Source: Gemmataceae bacterium
GTDB taxonomy: Bacteria; Planctomycetota; Planctomycetia; Gemmatales; Gemmataceae
Assembly (NCBI GenBank): GCA_019752375.1
Contig: JAIEMG010000272.1
Coordinates: 1 to 46,734 of the forward strand
Direction of reading: 5' to 3'
DNA length: 46,734 bases
The notes beneath the pieces were generated by a model. The model ran no database searches and had not been told where the DNA came from. It saw only the letters and a list, made by a program, of their open reading frames with translations. Below, piece by piece: positions 8,213 through 17,440 of the stretch; position 1 is the first letter of the stretch; every line of letters starts with the position of its first letter. A program made the translations under genes and the position numbers.

Positions 8213-9214
8213 ATGAAGATCGCTTACCGCTGGTTCCTGGCGTTGACTGTAGTCCTGGCGATCGGCGCAACTCCGCTCCGTGCGGAGGAGCCGGCCGCAT
8301 CGGCCGGTGCCGAATCCATCGAGAAGATGATTGCGGATCTGCGCAAGATTGCTGAACTCATCAAGCAACTCGACGAAACCAGCTTTCAGAAACGACAGCA
8401 AGCGACCGACCAGCTCAAGCGCATGGGCAGGCTTGCCATTGAGCCCTTGCAGCGAGTCCTCGAAAGCAAACCTTCCCTTGAAATGTCCACGCGGGTAACC
8501 GGGATCCTCCGCGACCTGCGCAAGGAGCAGCGCAAGAGCACCAAGCTGCACGCCTTGCTCGCGCAGCCGGTCAATCTGGACAAGGGAATCGACGTCAACA
8601 CGCCGCTCAAGGATGCACTGGAATTTCTGAGCGACCGTTACGACGTCACCTTTGTGGTGGACTATGCTGCATTCGAGGCCATCGGTGTGCAAAAGGTCGA
8701 AGAGCAGCCCGTGCAATTGCCCAAGATGGTCGGAATCAGTCTGCGTGTCGTCCTGGACAGGCTTGTCGGCCAGATCAAAGGCGACATCTTCCGCGGCAGC
8801 TACCTGGTCCGTGGCGATCACATCGAGGTGACCACCACGCGGAGTTCCAACCCGCGCAATTGGACGGAAGACGCCCGGGAAGCCGTGCCAACCGTGAATG
8901 TCGAATTTGAACGGGAGCCGCTTGAGGAAGCCTTGCGCCACCTCGTCGATTCGACCGGCATCAGTGTCCTCGTGGACGAGCGGGTTGGGATCAAGGCCCA
9001 GAAGACGGTCACCGCCGCATTGCGGAACGTGCCGTTCGACACCGCCGTGCAACTGCTTGCGGACCTGGCGGATTTGAAGCCCGTCGTGATGGACAACGTG
9101 CTGTACGTCACTTCCAAGGACAACGCCAAGCAACTCGAAGCGCAGCAACGAAAGCGCCTTGCAGCGATGCCCGCCAAGCCAGCCAAGAGCGACGCGGAAG
9201 CGGAAAAGAAGTGA
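8213..9214 (+). CDS. Secreted protein with secretin-STN-like repeats
   Basis: A 333-residue protein with a signal peptide (residues 1-24, ending PLRAEEPA) followed by a coiled, charged helical segment (about 35-120). Two similar beta-alpha modules follow: one around VNLDKGIDVNTPLKDALEFL and VTFVVDYAAF, the other around VNVEFEREPLEEALRHLVDS, ISVLVDERVG and VLYVTSKD. The second strongly resembles the STN/N-domain found at the N terminus of secretins and TonB receptors. No secretin barrel is present, so it is not a full secretin. It is likely periplasmic. It is convergent with sdaA, with 15 bases between stop codons. Confidence 0.65.
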   Translation: MKIAYRWFLALTVVLAIGATPLRAEEPAASAGAESIEKMIADLRKIAELIKQLDETSFQKRQQATDQLKRMGRLAIEPLQRVLESKPSLEMSTRVTGILRDLRKEQRKSTKLHALLAQPVNLDKGIDVNTPLKDALEFLSDRYDVTFVVDYAAFEAIGVQKVEEQPVQLPKMVGISLRVVLDRLVGQIKGDIFRGSYLVRGDHIEVTTTRSSNPRNWTEDAREAVPTVNVEFEREPLEEALRHLVDSTGISVLVDERVGIKAQKTVTAALRNVPFDTAVQLLADLADLKPVVMDNVLYVTSKDNAKQLEAQQRKRLAAMPAKPAKSDAEAEKK

Positions 9215-9229
9215 TTGACCGCGGGCGAC

Positions 9230-10672
9230 TTAGCATTCAGTGACGTTTACCGACACCTGGAGTGCCAGTCCACCCTCGGCCGTCTCTTTGTACTTGGCGT
9301 TCATGTCCTGCGCGGTCTCCCACATCGACTTGATGACCGCATCCAGGCTGACCTTGGCATGGGCGGGGTCGCTCTCCAGGGCCAGATGGCAAGCCGTGAT
9401 CGCCTTGATCGCGCCCATCGTGTTGCGTTCGATGCAAGGAATCTGCACCAGGCCGCCGACCGGGTCGCAGGTCAGGCCGAGGTGATGCTCCATCGCAATT
9501 TCGGCCGCCATTAGCACCTGTTCCGCCGTGCCGCCGTGGCACTGCGTCAATGCGGCGGCAGCCATCGCACTGGAAACGCCAATCTCCGCCTGGCAACCGC
9601 CCAGTGCTGCGCTGATCGTCGCACCCTTCTTGAACAGGCTGCCGAACTCGCCCGCCGTCAGCAGAAACGTCTCGATGGCGCTTTCATCGCCGCCGCAGAA
9701 GCAGACGTGATACATCAGCACCGCGGGAATGACGCCGGCGGCGCCGTTGGTCGGCGCCGTGACGACCCGGCCAAACGAAGCGTTTTCCTCATTGACGGCC
9801 AGGGCGAAGCAGCTCACCCATTTCAGAGTGGTCGGGAAATCGGCGCCGCGCTGACGGATGAGGTTGACCCAGCTCATTGGGTCCGGGCAGTCGGCGCCGC
9901 CGAGGAGTTTGCGGTTCATCGTGGCGGCACGCCGCAGGACGTCAAGCCCGCCGGGTAACTTGCCATCCGTGTGACAACCCCGAAAGACGCAAGCGCGCAT
10001 CGTCTCCCACAGGCGACGCAGACCGGTTCGAATCTCGTCTTCCGTGCGGCGTGTTTTCTCATTTCGCCAGACAATCTCCGGGATGCTCTTGCCGCTGTTT
10101 CTGCAATGGTTCAGCAACGTCTGCGCATTGTCGATGCGCACGGTAGCACGCGAACCGTGCCGCACCTCGGCCGCTTCACCCTCCTGTGCGATGAAACCGC
10201 CGCCGATCGAGTAATAGGTCTCGGTCCGGCTCGTGCCATCGTCCAGTATGGCGGTAAACTTCACGCCGTTGGGATGGTAGGGCAGCGTGATGTGGCCCTG
10301 AAAGCAAATATCGGTTGCGGGATCGAAACGGATCGCGTGGCTGCCGAACAGGTGAAGCGTGCGACTTTGGCGGATCGCGTCGATGGTGGGGAAGATCTGA
10401 GCCGTGTCGCAGCTCACCGGGTCGTCGCCGCGCAAGCCGAGGATAACGGCAACGTCGGTCCCGTGTCCCCTTCCCGTCTTCGCGAGCGAGCCGTACAAGT
10501 CCACCGTCACACGTTGCACGCGATTCAGGATTCCGCGTTGTCGGCACGCAGTAACGAAGCGCTCGGCTGCCCGCCACGGTCCCATCGTATGCGAACTCGA
10601 AGGCCCGACGCCAATTTTGAAGATGTCAAAAACGCTGATCGTCTCTAGAGCGTTTCGTGCGTGTACGGTCAT
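9230..10672 (-). CDS. sdaA: L-serine dehydratase, iron-sulfur type, single chain
   Basis: A 480-residue protein matching the one-chain L-serine ammonia-lyase family, which deaminates serine to pyruvate using a [4Fe-4S] cluster. The start of the beta domain ([20 protein letters not shown]) and the C-terminal alpha-domain motifs ([35 protein letters not shown]) are all present, including the cluster cysteines. I chose the ATG at 10672 (GGGGAG about 9 bases upstream) because the family starts close to ISVFD; an upstream in-frame ATG at 10735 would add 21 residues and has a weaker GGAG. It is a cytoplasmic, single-gene unit here. Confidence 0.95.
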   Translation of the reverse strand: MTVHARNALETISVFDIFKIGVGPSSSHTMGPWRAAERFVTACRQRGILNRVQRVTVDLYGSLAKTGRGHGTDVAVILGLRGDDPVSCDTAQIFPTIDAIRQSRTLHLFGSHAIRFDPATDICFQGHITLPYHPNGVKFTAILDDGTSRTETYYSIGGGFIAQEGEAAEVRHGSRATVRIDNAQTLLNHCRNSGKSIPEIVWRNEKTRRTEDEIRTGLRRLWETMRACVFRGCHTDGKLPGGLDVLRRAATMNRKLLGGADCPDPMSWVNLIRQRGADFPTTLKWVSCFALAVNEENASFGRVVTAPTNGAAGVIPAVLMYHVCFCGGDESAIETFLLTAGEFGSLFKKGATISAALGGCQAEIGVSSAMAAAALTQCHGGTAEQVLMAAEIAMEHHLGLTCDPVGGLVQIPCIERNTMGAIKAITACHLALESDPAHAKVSLDAVIKSMWETAQDMNAKYKETAEGGLALQVSVNVTEC

Positions 10673-11073
10673 GTTCCGTCGCTCCCCAGCCAACGCGGGC
10701 GTAGCGTAGGTATTCCGTAGTTCTTCCGCGGGCATCTGGCGGCTGACTCCGGCGGTTACATCGACCCCTCGATTGTACCCGATGACGCCGGCCAGGGGCG
10801 GCGGATGCCCTGATGACGCTCGCTTCCCTGGCCGGATGCAAACGCGGTGGTCAGTTCACCAATGGTTCTCCCGGCTGTTGGCAGTTTGCCAGAGACTTGT
10901 TCGACCGGGCCATGGCTTTCGCTCCCTTTAAGTGAGGCTTCGCCGCGAACAGCTGCGTCAGATGACGGGGTCTCAGTTGTCCCTGGTTCGACAATCTCTC
11001 TTTCCTTCCCCGCTGTACACCTTACAATGGTCAACCAATTGTCGGCGGAACCGGACGAGGTGGAGTCAACGAG
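10673..11073. other. Divergent intergenic region, sdaA / PSP1 gene
   Basis: A 401-base spacer between divergent genes. On the + strand a TACAAT (11023-11028) could be a -10 element for the PSP1 gene, but no matching -35 is present at the usual distance. I see no repeat array, RNA gene or convincing open frame. Confidence 0.4.
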
Positions 11074-11883
11074 ATGATAGCGGTGAAATACATCGTCCGG
11101 CACGGTTCCATGCGCTTCATCGGCCAGTACGACGGCGTGGAAGAGACGGTCTATCGTCACAGCAATCTCGTCGTCGTGCGGTCGGAACGCGGCCTGGAAA
11201 TTGGTGAAGTTCTGTGCGAGGCCAACCCGCGTGCCGTGGAGATGCTGAACGAACCGACACATGGGCAAATCGTCCGCTTCGTGACGCCCGACGATCGCCA
11301 GCAAATGCAACGACTTCAAGAAAAGGAGAGCGTGGAATACGACACGTGCGCCCGCTTCATCAGCGAACGCAAGCTGCAGATGGAACTGGTGGATGTGGAG
11401 CACCTGTTCGGCGGAGAGCGCATTGTCTTCTATTTTCTGGCGGAGAAGCGCGTTGATTTTCGCGAGCTGGTCAAGGACCTGGCCCGCGAGTACCAGACGC
11501 GCATCGAGCTGCGCCAGATCGGCGTGCGCGACGAGGCCAAGCTGTTGGCCGACTACGGCGATTGCGGCAAGCCGGTCTGCTGCAACACCCATATGATCTT
11601 CATGCCGCCGGTGTCCATGCGCATGGCCAAGCTCCAGAAATCCACGCTGGACCCGTCGAAGATTTCCGGACGCTGCGGTCGGCTCAAGTGCTGTCTGCGC
11701 TTCGAGCAGGACGTCTATGAAGAGTTTCATCGTGAGTTGCCTTCGCCCGGCACACGCATCGTGACGAGCAAGGGCCAGGGCAAGGTGCTGGCCCAGGAAA
11801 TCCTGGCCCGCAAAGTATTGGTGGAGTTCGAGGATGGCCGCCGGATCGTCGTCGCTGCCGACGAGATCCTGACGCGACTGTGA
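11074..11883 (+). CDS. ricT: PSP1-domain protein, RicT (YaaT)-like
   Basis: A 269-residue cytoplasmic protein of the PSP1 family. The diagnostic C-terminal region carries two cysteine clusters, GDCGKPVCC and, after a conserved SKISGR segment, GRCGRLKCCLRFE. In Bacillus subtilis the homologue RicT (YaaT) works with RicA and RicF as an iron-sulfur-containing complex that promotes RNase Y-dependent mRNA maturation. Whether the same role holds here is inference. The ATG at 11074 has GGAG about 9 bases upstream. The stop codon at 11881-11883 touches a heptamer inverted array. Confidence 0.88.
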   Translation: MIAVKYIVRHGSMRFIGQYDGVEETVYRHSNLVVVRSERGLEIGEVLCEANPRAVEMLNEPTHGQIVRFVTPDDRQQMQRLQEKESVEYDTCARFISERKLQMELVDVEHLFGGERIVFYFLAEKRVDFRELVKDLAREYQTRIELRQIGVRDEAKLLADYGDCGKPVCCNTHMIFMPPVSMRMAKLQKSTLDPSKISGRCGRLKCCLRFEQDVYEEFHRELPSPGTRIVTSKGQGKVLAQEILARKVLVEFEDGRRIVVAADEILTRL

Positions 11884-11960
11884 AAAGGAAAAAGGAAAAA
11901 GGAAAAAGGAAAAAGGGAACGACAGCCGGTGTCCTTTTTCCTTTTATCTTTTGCCTTTTT
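11883..11960. repeat. Fold-back heptamer array, AAAAAGG / CCTTTTT
   Basis: The left arm has one partial and four perfect units of AAAAAGG (11883-11916). A 16-base spacer follows, then four consecutive 7-bp units on the right (CCTTTTT, CCTTTTA, TCTTTTG, CCTTTTT; 11933-11960) that are the reverse complement of the left units with changes. In RNA this would form a long purine/pyrimidine hairpin. It starts at the stop codon of the RicT-like gene and ends 7 bases before the next ATG. Confidence 0.9.
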
Positions 11961-11967
11961 AATTGTT

Positions 11968-12381
11968 ATGACGATGCACCACGCCGGCCTCGCCGAGATT
12001 GTTCGGCGAGACCCACGATACACATACGAAGCGTACGAGTTCGTTTTCGAGGCGCTCAGCCACACACAGAAGAAGCTGGGGCGCTTGCCGCGCGGCGAAC
12101 CTTCGGGCGAAGTTGGGCCGCAGCACCACGTCTCCGGGCCGGAGCTGTGCGAAGGCATCCGCGACCTGGCGTTGCGCGAATTCGGACTGATGGCGCGGAC
12201 GGTCTTGCGCATGTGGGGCATACACAAGACTGGCGACTTCGGCGAGATCGTCTTCAACCTGGTCGAATCCAACCTGATGAGCAAGACCAACGAGGACGAC
12301 CGCAAGGACTTCCAGAACGTCTACGACCTCGACGAAGCGCTGGTGCGCGGCTACGTGATCCAGCTGGACGAGGCGGAGTGA
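11968..12381 (+). CDS. Minf_1886-family protein
   Basis: A 137-residue protein resembling the Minf_1886 family, found mainly in Planctomycetes and Verrucomicrobia. The characteristic N-terminal stretch LAEIVRRDPRYTYEAYEF and the later LALREFGLMARTVLRMWGI and DDRKDFQNVYDLDEAL segments are visible. I start it at the ATG at 11968 because the longer frame would read through the heptamer array; ATG at 11974 is a close alternative. No Shine-Dalgarno motif is seen, as the array occupies that position. No enzymatic role is established for the family. It is followed after 3 bases by a membrane protein gene. Confidence 0.78.
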   Translation: MTMHHAGLAEIVRRDPRYTYEAYEFVFEALSHTQKKLGRLPRGEPSGEVGPQHHVSGPELCEGIRDLALREFGLMARTVLRMWGIHKTGDFGEIVFNLVESNLMSKTNEDDRKDFQNVYDLDEALVRGYVIQLDEAE

Positions 12382-12384
12382 TCC

Positions 12385-12843
12385 ATGAAGCCCGCCAAAG
12401 TCCGCCTTCTGGTCACCGTTGGCTTGTTCGTCCTCTGGATCGGCTTCCTCGCCTACCTTGCCTTCGCGACGCGCAATCCGGTGGTACTCTCCCGGCCGCA
12501 GTTCCTTGCTTCCGCGGTCGATGTGATCGCCGAGGTCGATTCGCAGGACGCCAGCGCAGTGAAGGTCCAAGAGGTCCACTGGCCCGCGACGCTGCGAGAC
12601 AAGCTGGTGGGACAGACGATTCGCGTCGGCAACCTGAAGGACACGGTCGGTTGGAACGGTCCGGACCGGTATATCCTGGCGCTGGACATTCGCCCGGGCG
12701 GCGAGTTTCGCGTCACGCCGACGCCGCGCTCACCGGGCTTCGATCCGGGCAGCAAGACCTATCGCCCGCACATCTACCCGGACACGCCGGAGGCACGGCG
12801 CCAGCTGGATGAGATTCCGAAGCCCTCCACACATCAGCCCTGA
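12385..12843 (+). CDS. Membrane-anchored protein of unknown function
   Basis: A 152-residue protein with one N-terminal transmembrane segment (about residues 7-28, VRLLVTVGLFVLWIGFLAYL) and an outward soluble domain of about 120 residues containing beta-rich stretches (SAVDVIAEVDSQDA, TIRVGNLKDTVGWNGPDRYI). A proline-rich tail ends the protein. The start at 12385 is 3 bases after the preceding stop, so translation is probably coupled. I do not recognise the family. Confidence 0.65.
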   Translation: MKPAKVRLLVTVGLFVLWIGFLAYLAFATRNPVVLSRPQFLASAVDVIAEVDSQDASAVKVQEVHWPATLRDKLVGQTIRVGNLKDTVGWNGPDRYILALDIRPGGEFRVTPTPRSPGFDPGSKTYRPHIYPDTPEARRQLDEIPKPSTHQP

Positions 12844-13170
12844 TCCGCTGTGGGGCACGTTTATAACGTGCCTGAGCAGGATTCGTTCTCTACGGGGCTT
12901 GCAGTGGAAAGATGTGAGAGTCTATCCGGAGAGTTTTCCCATGAAATTAGGGGGCCTTGGTGATTCATGCGGGGCCTGAAACCGGATGATCGCCGAAATA
13001 TCCAGCAGAAAACGCGATTCAGGCGTGATCGCAATTCCAGGATACCCCTAGTTTCAAGCGTTTCTTTGCAGATAGACTCTGAGTGCGGTCCTGTAGCCGC
13101 AGCCTTTAGCCTGCCGAGTGTGTCTAACGCCGCTGGGACGCCACACCGCAGAGTTACGGACACTTCCCGA
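12844..13170. other. Convergent spacer with one hairpin
   Basis: A 327-base spacer between convergent genes. It holds a perfect 8-bp inverted repeat, GGCACGTT-TAT-AACGTGCC, at 12854-12872, 11 bases after the stop codon. There is no T run after it, so a classical intrinsic terminator is not demonstrated. I see nothing else in the remainder. Confidence 0.6.
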
Positions 13171-14343
13171 CTACCACTGGTGCGGCAATAGGTGGAGCAC
13201 CAGCACGGTCCCAGCTAACAGCAGCGCCACGACCGCGGGCAACTGCAGCGCCTTGCGCACCGTGGTTCGTCGCGCGTACAGGCCGATGGCCGGAAGCAAA
13301 AACATGCTGCCCAGCGCTTCCAGCGCCAGCGATGCACCGATCGCGGTACCCGGCGCTTGTGGAAAGCGGCGATAAACGAAACCAATCATCGTCGGCAGGA
13401 TCGGCCCAAGGAACACTGCCAGCAGCAGCACGCCCCACGCCGCGCTGGGCCGGCTCGTCGCTCCCGCGAGGTTGCCCAGCACGATGCCGGCACACAAGGC
13501 GGGCACGAGAACCAGCCAGAGCGGCTCATGTCCCGACGTAACCCAGTCGTGCTGGAGCGCGAACGCGCTGAGCAACCGAGAAAGTAGGAAGGCCAGCCAG
13601 AAGCCAGTATGGAGCCCGGCGGCCCGGCGCGCGGAGAAGCCGAGTTCCGCCAGGTATGTGTTGGCCCACGTGCCGATCATGCTCTCCAGCGGACCGTAGA
13701 GCAGGAACGCGATGCCGGCAATCCAGAGCACCGGTTCGGCGAGGACCTTGTCCACGTCGTCGGCGCGGAAAGCAGGGAAGCGATCCGCCGGCGTCAGGGC
13801 GGCAGCCAGCGCGGGCAGCAAGCACAAGAGCGCTGTCACGCCCATGGTGCGACGGAAGCCGAAGCGTCGGATGCCAATCTCCGCGGCCAGCGGCGCAATC
13901 AGCGTGCCAAGGACCAAAACCGTGTTTCCCAGGTTGATGGCAGCTGGTGCGTACTGGACGGTCGCGTCCGGAAAAAACGCGCCGGGCATCAGGACGTTGC
14001 TGCCGACGGCGACACAAGCACTCGCTGCGGCAACGGCCAAGACTGCCGCCAGCGACCCTGTGTATCTCTGACTCAACGCGAGAAGGGCAACGGCCACCGC
14101 TGTCAGCAAAGAACCGCCGATCAGCACCCACTCGACCCCGCTGCGGTCGGTGACGATGCCGCCCAGCAGCATGGCCGGCACGAGCGCGAGACTGATACCA
14201 GCGCTGAAGACCCAGGCCCGACTTTCGGTGACCCCCAGCCGACGGGCCAGAGATTGGCGGATGCTGCCCATCAGTGCCAGGGCTGCTCCGCAAGTGAATG
14301 CGGATGCCAGGGTTGCGGGAACCAACTCCAGGCTGCCGGTCAT
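13171..14343 (-). CDS. Major facilitator superfamily-type membrane transporter
   Basis: A 390-residue, strongly hydrophobic protein with about 11-12 predicted membrane segments and the short charged loops expected of an MFS carrier (for example the loop MLLGGIVTDRSGVEW between helices 2 and 3, and FRRTMGVTALLCLLPALA). I start it at the ATG at 14343, with GAGG about 8 bases upstream and the first membrane segment close behind. A longer open frame to 14634 has no such support. The substrate cannot be told. It stands alone, convergent with the preceding gene and divergent from the tRNA cluster. Confidence 0.75.
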   Translation of the reverse strand: MTGSLELVPATLASAFTCGAALALMGSIRQSLARRLGVTESRAWVFSAGISLALVPAMLLGGIVTDRSGVEWVLIGGSLLTAVAVALLALSQRYTGSLAAVLAVAAASACVAVGSNVLMPGAFFPDATVQYAPAAINLGNTVLVLGTLIAPLAAEIGIRRFGFRRTMGVTALLCLLPALAAALTPADRFPAFRADDVDKVLAEPVLWIAGIAFLLYGPLESMIGTWANTYLAELGFSARRAAGLHTGFWLAFLLSRLLSAFALQHDWVTSGHEPLWLVLVPALCAGIVLGNLAGATSRPSAAWGVLLLAVFLGPILPTMIGFVYRRFPQAPGTAIGASLALEALGSMFLLPAIGLYARRTTVRKALQLPAVVALLLAGTVLVLHLLPHQW

Positions 14344-14711
14344 TGCCGACCTCGATTCCACAGAAAACTCGCGGCGCGGTGCGCTTTGAGCGTAGTCGAA
14401 ACCCATGCGGAAGCCAGGGAATTCCGTCTTCCCTGGGGCGGCGTCGCCCTTCATAGTAAATACGCCAACCTGCGAATGGGGATTTGTACATGTTGGCGAA
14501 CAAACGGTCAGTAGGCGCGACATCCGGTTGTGGACGAGCTTTTGAAAGAGAACCTCCGAGGTGCCTTGCTTGTCTTCTGGGGAGAGGATTTGGCGCGGCG
14601 ACACGTCCGGTCCAATTTTGTCGCGAGCGTTCATCCTGCAACGGTTTGCGGAGCCAGCGAGTGAGGAAAGGGGGCGAGGTGCGAAGCGTAGGGTCTTGAC
14701 GGAATTTCGAC

Positions 14712-14740
14712 TTGCAACGCTTATGCGGTCCTCCTATACT
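14712..14740 (+). promoter_or_regulatory. Candidate sigma-70-type promoter for the tRNA-tuf cluster
   Basis: TTGCAA (14712-14717) and TATACT (14735-14740) are separated by 17 bases, 26 bases upstream of the first tRNA. The pair fits the vegetative consensus well. A TTGACG at 14696 is too far away to pair with this -10. The rest of the 423-base spacer 14344-14766 shows nothing I can support. Confidence 0.55.
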
Positions 14741-14766
14741 CACTCTTTCCGCGTGACCGGCTGCGC

Positions 14767-14840
14767 GCTAGCGTAGCTCAACCAGGCAGAGCAGCTGATT
14801 TGTAATCAGCAGGTTGCGAGTTCGATTCTCGCCGCTAGCT
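14767..14840 (+). tRNA. tRNA-Thr(TGT)
   Basis: The acceptor stem GCTAGCG (14767-14773) pairs with CGCTAGC (14833-14839). The anticodon stem GCTGA/TCAGC encloses the loop TTTGTAA, giving anticodon TGT. The T loop TTCGATT is normal. CCA is not encoded. It is first in a Thr-Tyr-Gly-Thr-tuf cluster, the same order as thrU-tyrU-glyT-thrT-tufB of E. coli. Confidence 0.97.
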
Positions 14841-14947
14841 TCCTGCATCGGGGTCCTATCTGACTGATGTGACGTCCCGAAAACACGAAGGCAGGATGCC
14901 GAGGGAGGGAGAATCGAAGAACAGCGACGGGACGACCAAACGATTGC

Positions 14948-15031
14948 GGGCAGGTGGCCGAGCGGCCAATGGCACCAGACTGTAAATCTGGCGATCTTCG
15001 ATCTACGGGGGTTCAAATCCCTCCCTGCCCA
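14948..15031 (+). tRNA. tRNA-Tyr(GTA)
   Basis: An 84-base class II tRNA. The acceptor GGGCAGG pairs with CCTGCCC. The stem CCAGA/TCTGG encloses the loop CTGTAAA, giving anticodon GTA. A long variable arm (CGATCTTCGATC) is present, as expected for bacterial tRNA-Tyr. CCA is not encoded. Confidence 0.97.
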
Positions 15032-15041
15032 CTTGGCACTT

Positions 15042-15112
15042 GCGGGTGTAGCACAATGGCAGTGCATCTGCCTTCCAAGCAGACTACGAGGGTTCGATTC
15101 CCTTCACCCGCT
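15042..15112 (+). tRNA. tRNA-Gly(TCC)
   Basis: A 71-base tRNA. The acceptor GCGGGTG pairs with CACCCGC. The stem TCTGC/GCAGA encloses the loop CTTCCAA, giving anticodon TCC. CCA is not encoded. The ATG of the HNH gene begins 7 bases downstream. Confidence 0.97.
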
Positions 15113-15119
15113 TTGTGAC

Positions 15120-15599
15120 ATGGAAGACCAACTGCAAAAGCGCTGTGGCCGTTGTCAGGTGGTTAAGTCGATCACCGACTTCCAATTCAGGTCCAAGGGC
15201 GGCCGACAGGGCTACTGCAAGCCGTGCCTAGATGAATACAAACGCGAGTACTATCTGCGTAACAAGGAAGCATACGTTGATCGAGCGATCAAGTACGGCA
15301 AGCGTCTAAAAGCAATGATTCGGGAAGCCAAGAATCGGCCATGTGCTGACTGTGGGCTCCCCTATCCCTACTACGTAATGGAGTTCGATCACCGTGAAAA
15401 TGAGATCAAGATTTGTAACGTCGGAACGATGATGGCGCGCAAGGGATATTCGCTCGGGCAGGTGTTGGCGGAGATCGCGAAATGCGACGTGGTGTGCGCC
15501 AACTGCCACCGTGAGGGGACACACCAACGCCGACAGAATTGCCCCAAGCGGTTTCGTTCGACGCATGCGGCGGAAGAACCGCCGGATACGCTGCTGTAG
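15120..15599 (+). CDS. Small HNH endonuclease-like protein inside the tRNA cluster
   Basis: A 159-residue protein. An N-terminal zinc-ribbon-like knuckle (C9, C12, C33, C36) is followed by a Lys/Arg/Tyr-rich stretch, then an HNH core: C75-x2-C78, the FDHRE motif with D90 and H91, and VVCANCH with C126, C129 and H130, then H135. HNH folds cut DNA with one metal ion and are used by homing endonucleases. Conserved tRNA genes flank it on both sides, and its TAG stop codon (15597-15599) lies inside the downstream tRNA-Thr, a 10-base overlap. The start at 15120 is the first ATG after tRNA-Gly; no strong ribosome site is visible. A domestic or homing function is inference. A related gene lies near 38.3 kb. 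Confidence 0.82.
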   Translation: MEDQLQKRCGRCQVVKSITDFQFRSKGGRQGYCKPCLDEYKREYYLRNKEAYVDRAIKYGKRLKAMIREAKNRPCADCGLPYPYYVMEFDHRENEIKICNVGTMMARKGYSLGQVLAEIAKCDVVCANCHREGTHQRRQNCPKRFRSTHAAEEPPDTLL

Positions 15600-15661
15600 C
15601 TCAGGGGTAGAGCACTTCATTGGTAATGAAGAGGTCCTGGGTTCAATTCCCAGCAGCAGCT
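15590..15661 (+). tRNA. tRNA-Thr(GGT)
   Basis: A 72-base tRNA. The acceptor GCTGCTG pairs with CAGCAGC (15654-15660). The stem CTTCA/TGAAG encloses the loop TTGGTAA, giving anticodon GGT. The T stem is CTGGG/CCCAG. Its first 10 bases overlap the 3' end of the HNH gene. tuf starts 80 bases downstream. Confidence 0.97.
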
Positions 15662-15741
15662 CTTGGCGATGTTTGGTTGTCACCACCCATTTCTCCGGGC
15701 CGCTGTGCCCGGAGCGCTTGTTTTGAAACTGCGGAGGAACG

Positions 15742-16971
<1,230 letters not shown>

Positions 16972-16978
16972 TTCAGAG

Positions 16979-17067
16979 CGGTCAATCGCCAGTGGTCAGC
17001 AGCCGGCCCTTGCGTGGCGTCGGCGTGACTCCTGGCGGCTGACCGCCAACCCACTAACCACCCACAA
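16979..17067. repeat. Degenerate fold-back heptamer array between tuf and rpmG
   Basis: The left side reads in 7-bp steps CGGTCAA, TCGCCAG, TGGTCAG, CAGCCGG (16979-17006). The right side reads TGACTCC, TGGCGGC, TGACCGC, CAACCCA, CTAACCA, CCCACAA (17026-17067). The GGTCAG-type units on the left are complementary to the CTGACC-type units on the right. The copies are worn, so this is recognised mainly by analogy with the clearer arrays. Confidence 0.55.
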
Positions 17068-17072
17068 ATGCC

Positions 17073-17225
17073 ATGAGAGAATACGTCTGGCTGGAGTGTA
17101 CCGCTTGCGGAAGCCGCAACTACCGCACGCAAAAAGAAACGCGCGGCGCGGATCGGCTGGAGATGAAGAAGTTCTGCCGCAAGGAGCGCAAGCACACGCC
17201 GCATAAGGAATCGCGGAAGAAGTAG
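17073..17225 (+). CDS. rpmG: 50S ribosomal protein L33
   Basis: A 50-residue protein too short for many gene finders, but clearly L33: MREYVWLECTACGSRNYRT, then LEMKKFCRKERKHTPHKE. The zinc ribbon is incomplete: C9 and C12 are present and C35 is the first cysteine of the second knuckle, but the fourth position is Glu (FCRKE) instead of Cys. It lies between tuf and tRNA-Trp/secE, the usual position for rpmG. The last Lys and the TAG stop are already part of the AGTAGTC heptamer array. No Shine-Dalgarno motif is visible before the ATG. Confidence 0.93.
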   Translation: MREYVWLECTACGSRNYRTQKETRGADRLEMKKFCRKERKHTPHKESRKK

Positions 17226-17327
17226 TCAGTAGTCAGTAGTCAGTAGTCAGTAGGCGAACGGCAGGTGCGGCGAGATTCGTGTCGCTTTCCGTCTACTGGC
17301 TACTAACTACTGGCTACCGGCTACTTC
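17221..17327. repeat. Fold-back heptamer array, AGTAGTC / CTACTGG
   Basis: Four perfect AGTAGTC units (17221-17248) plus a partial one start inside the last codon of rpmG. About 44 bases further on, five successive 7-bp units (CTACTGG, CTACTAA, CTACTGG, CTACCGG, CTACTTC; 17293-17327) form the reverse-complement arm. It ends 5 bases before tRNA-Trp. Confidence 0.92.
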
Positions 17328-17332
17328 CTCCT

Positions 17333-17405
<73 letters not shown>

Positions 17406-17440
17406 TCTTGCTCGCCGGTCTAAAAAGGGAAGGAAGTCCA

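Noticed and set aside
14696-14740. TTGACG paired with TATACT as tRNA promoter
   Set aside because: The gap of 33 bases is too long; TTGCAA at 14712 gives a normal 17-base spacer.
17221-17327. CRISPR array
   Set aside because: Units are 7 bp with no spacers between them, and the right arm is the inverted complement; there are no cas genes nearby.
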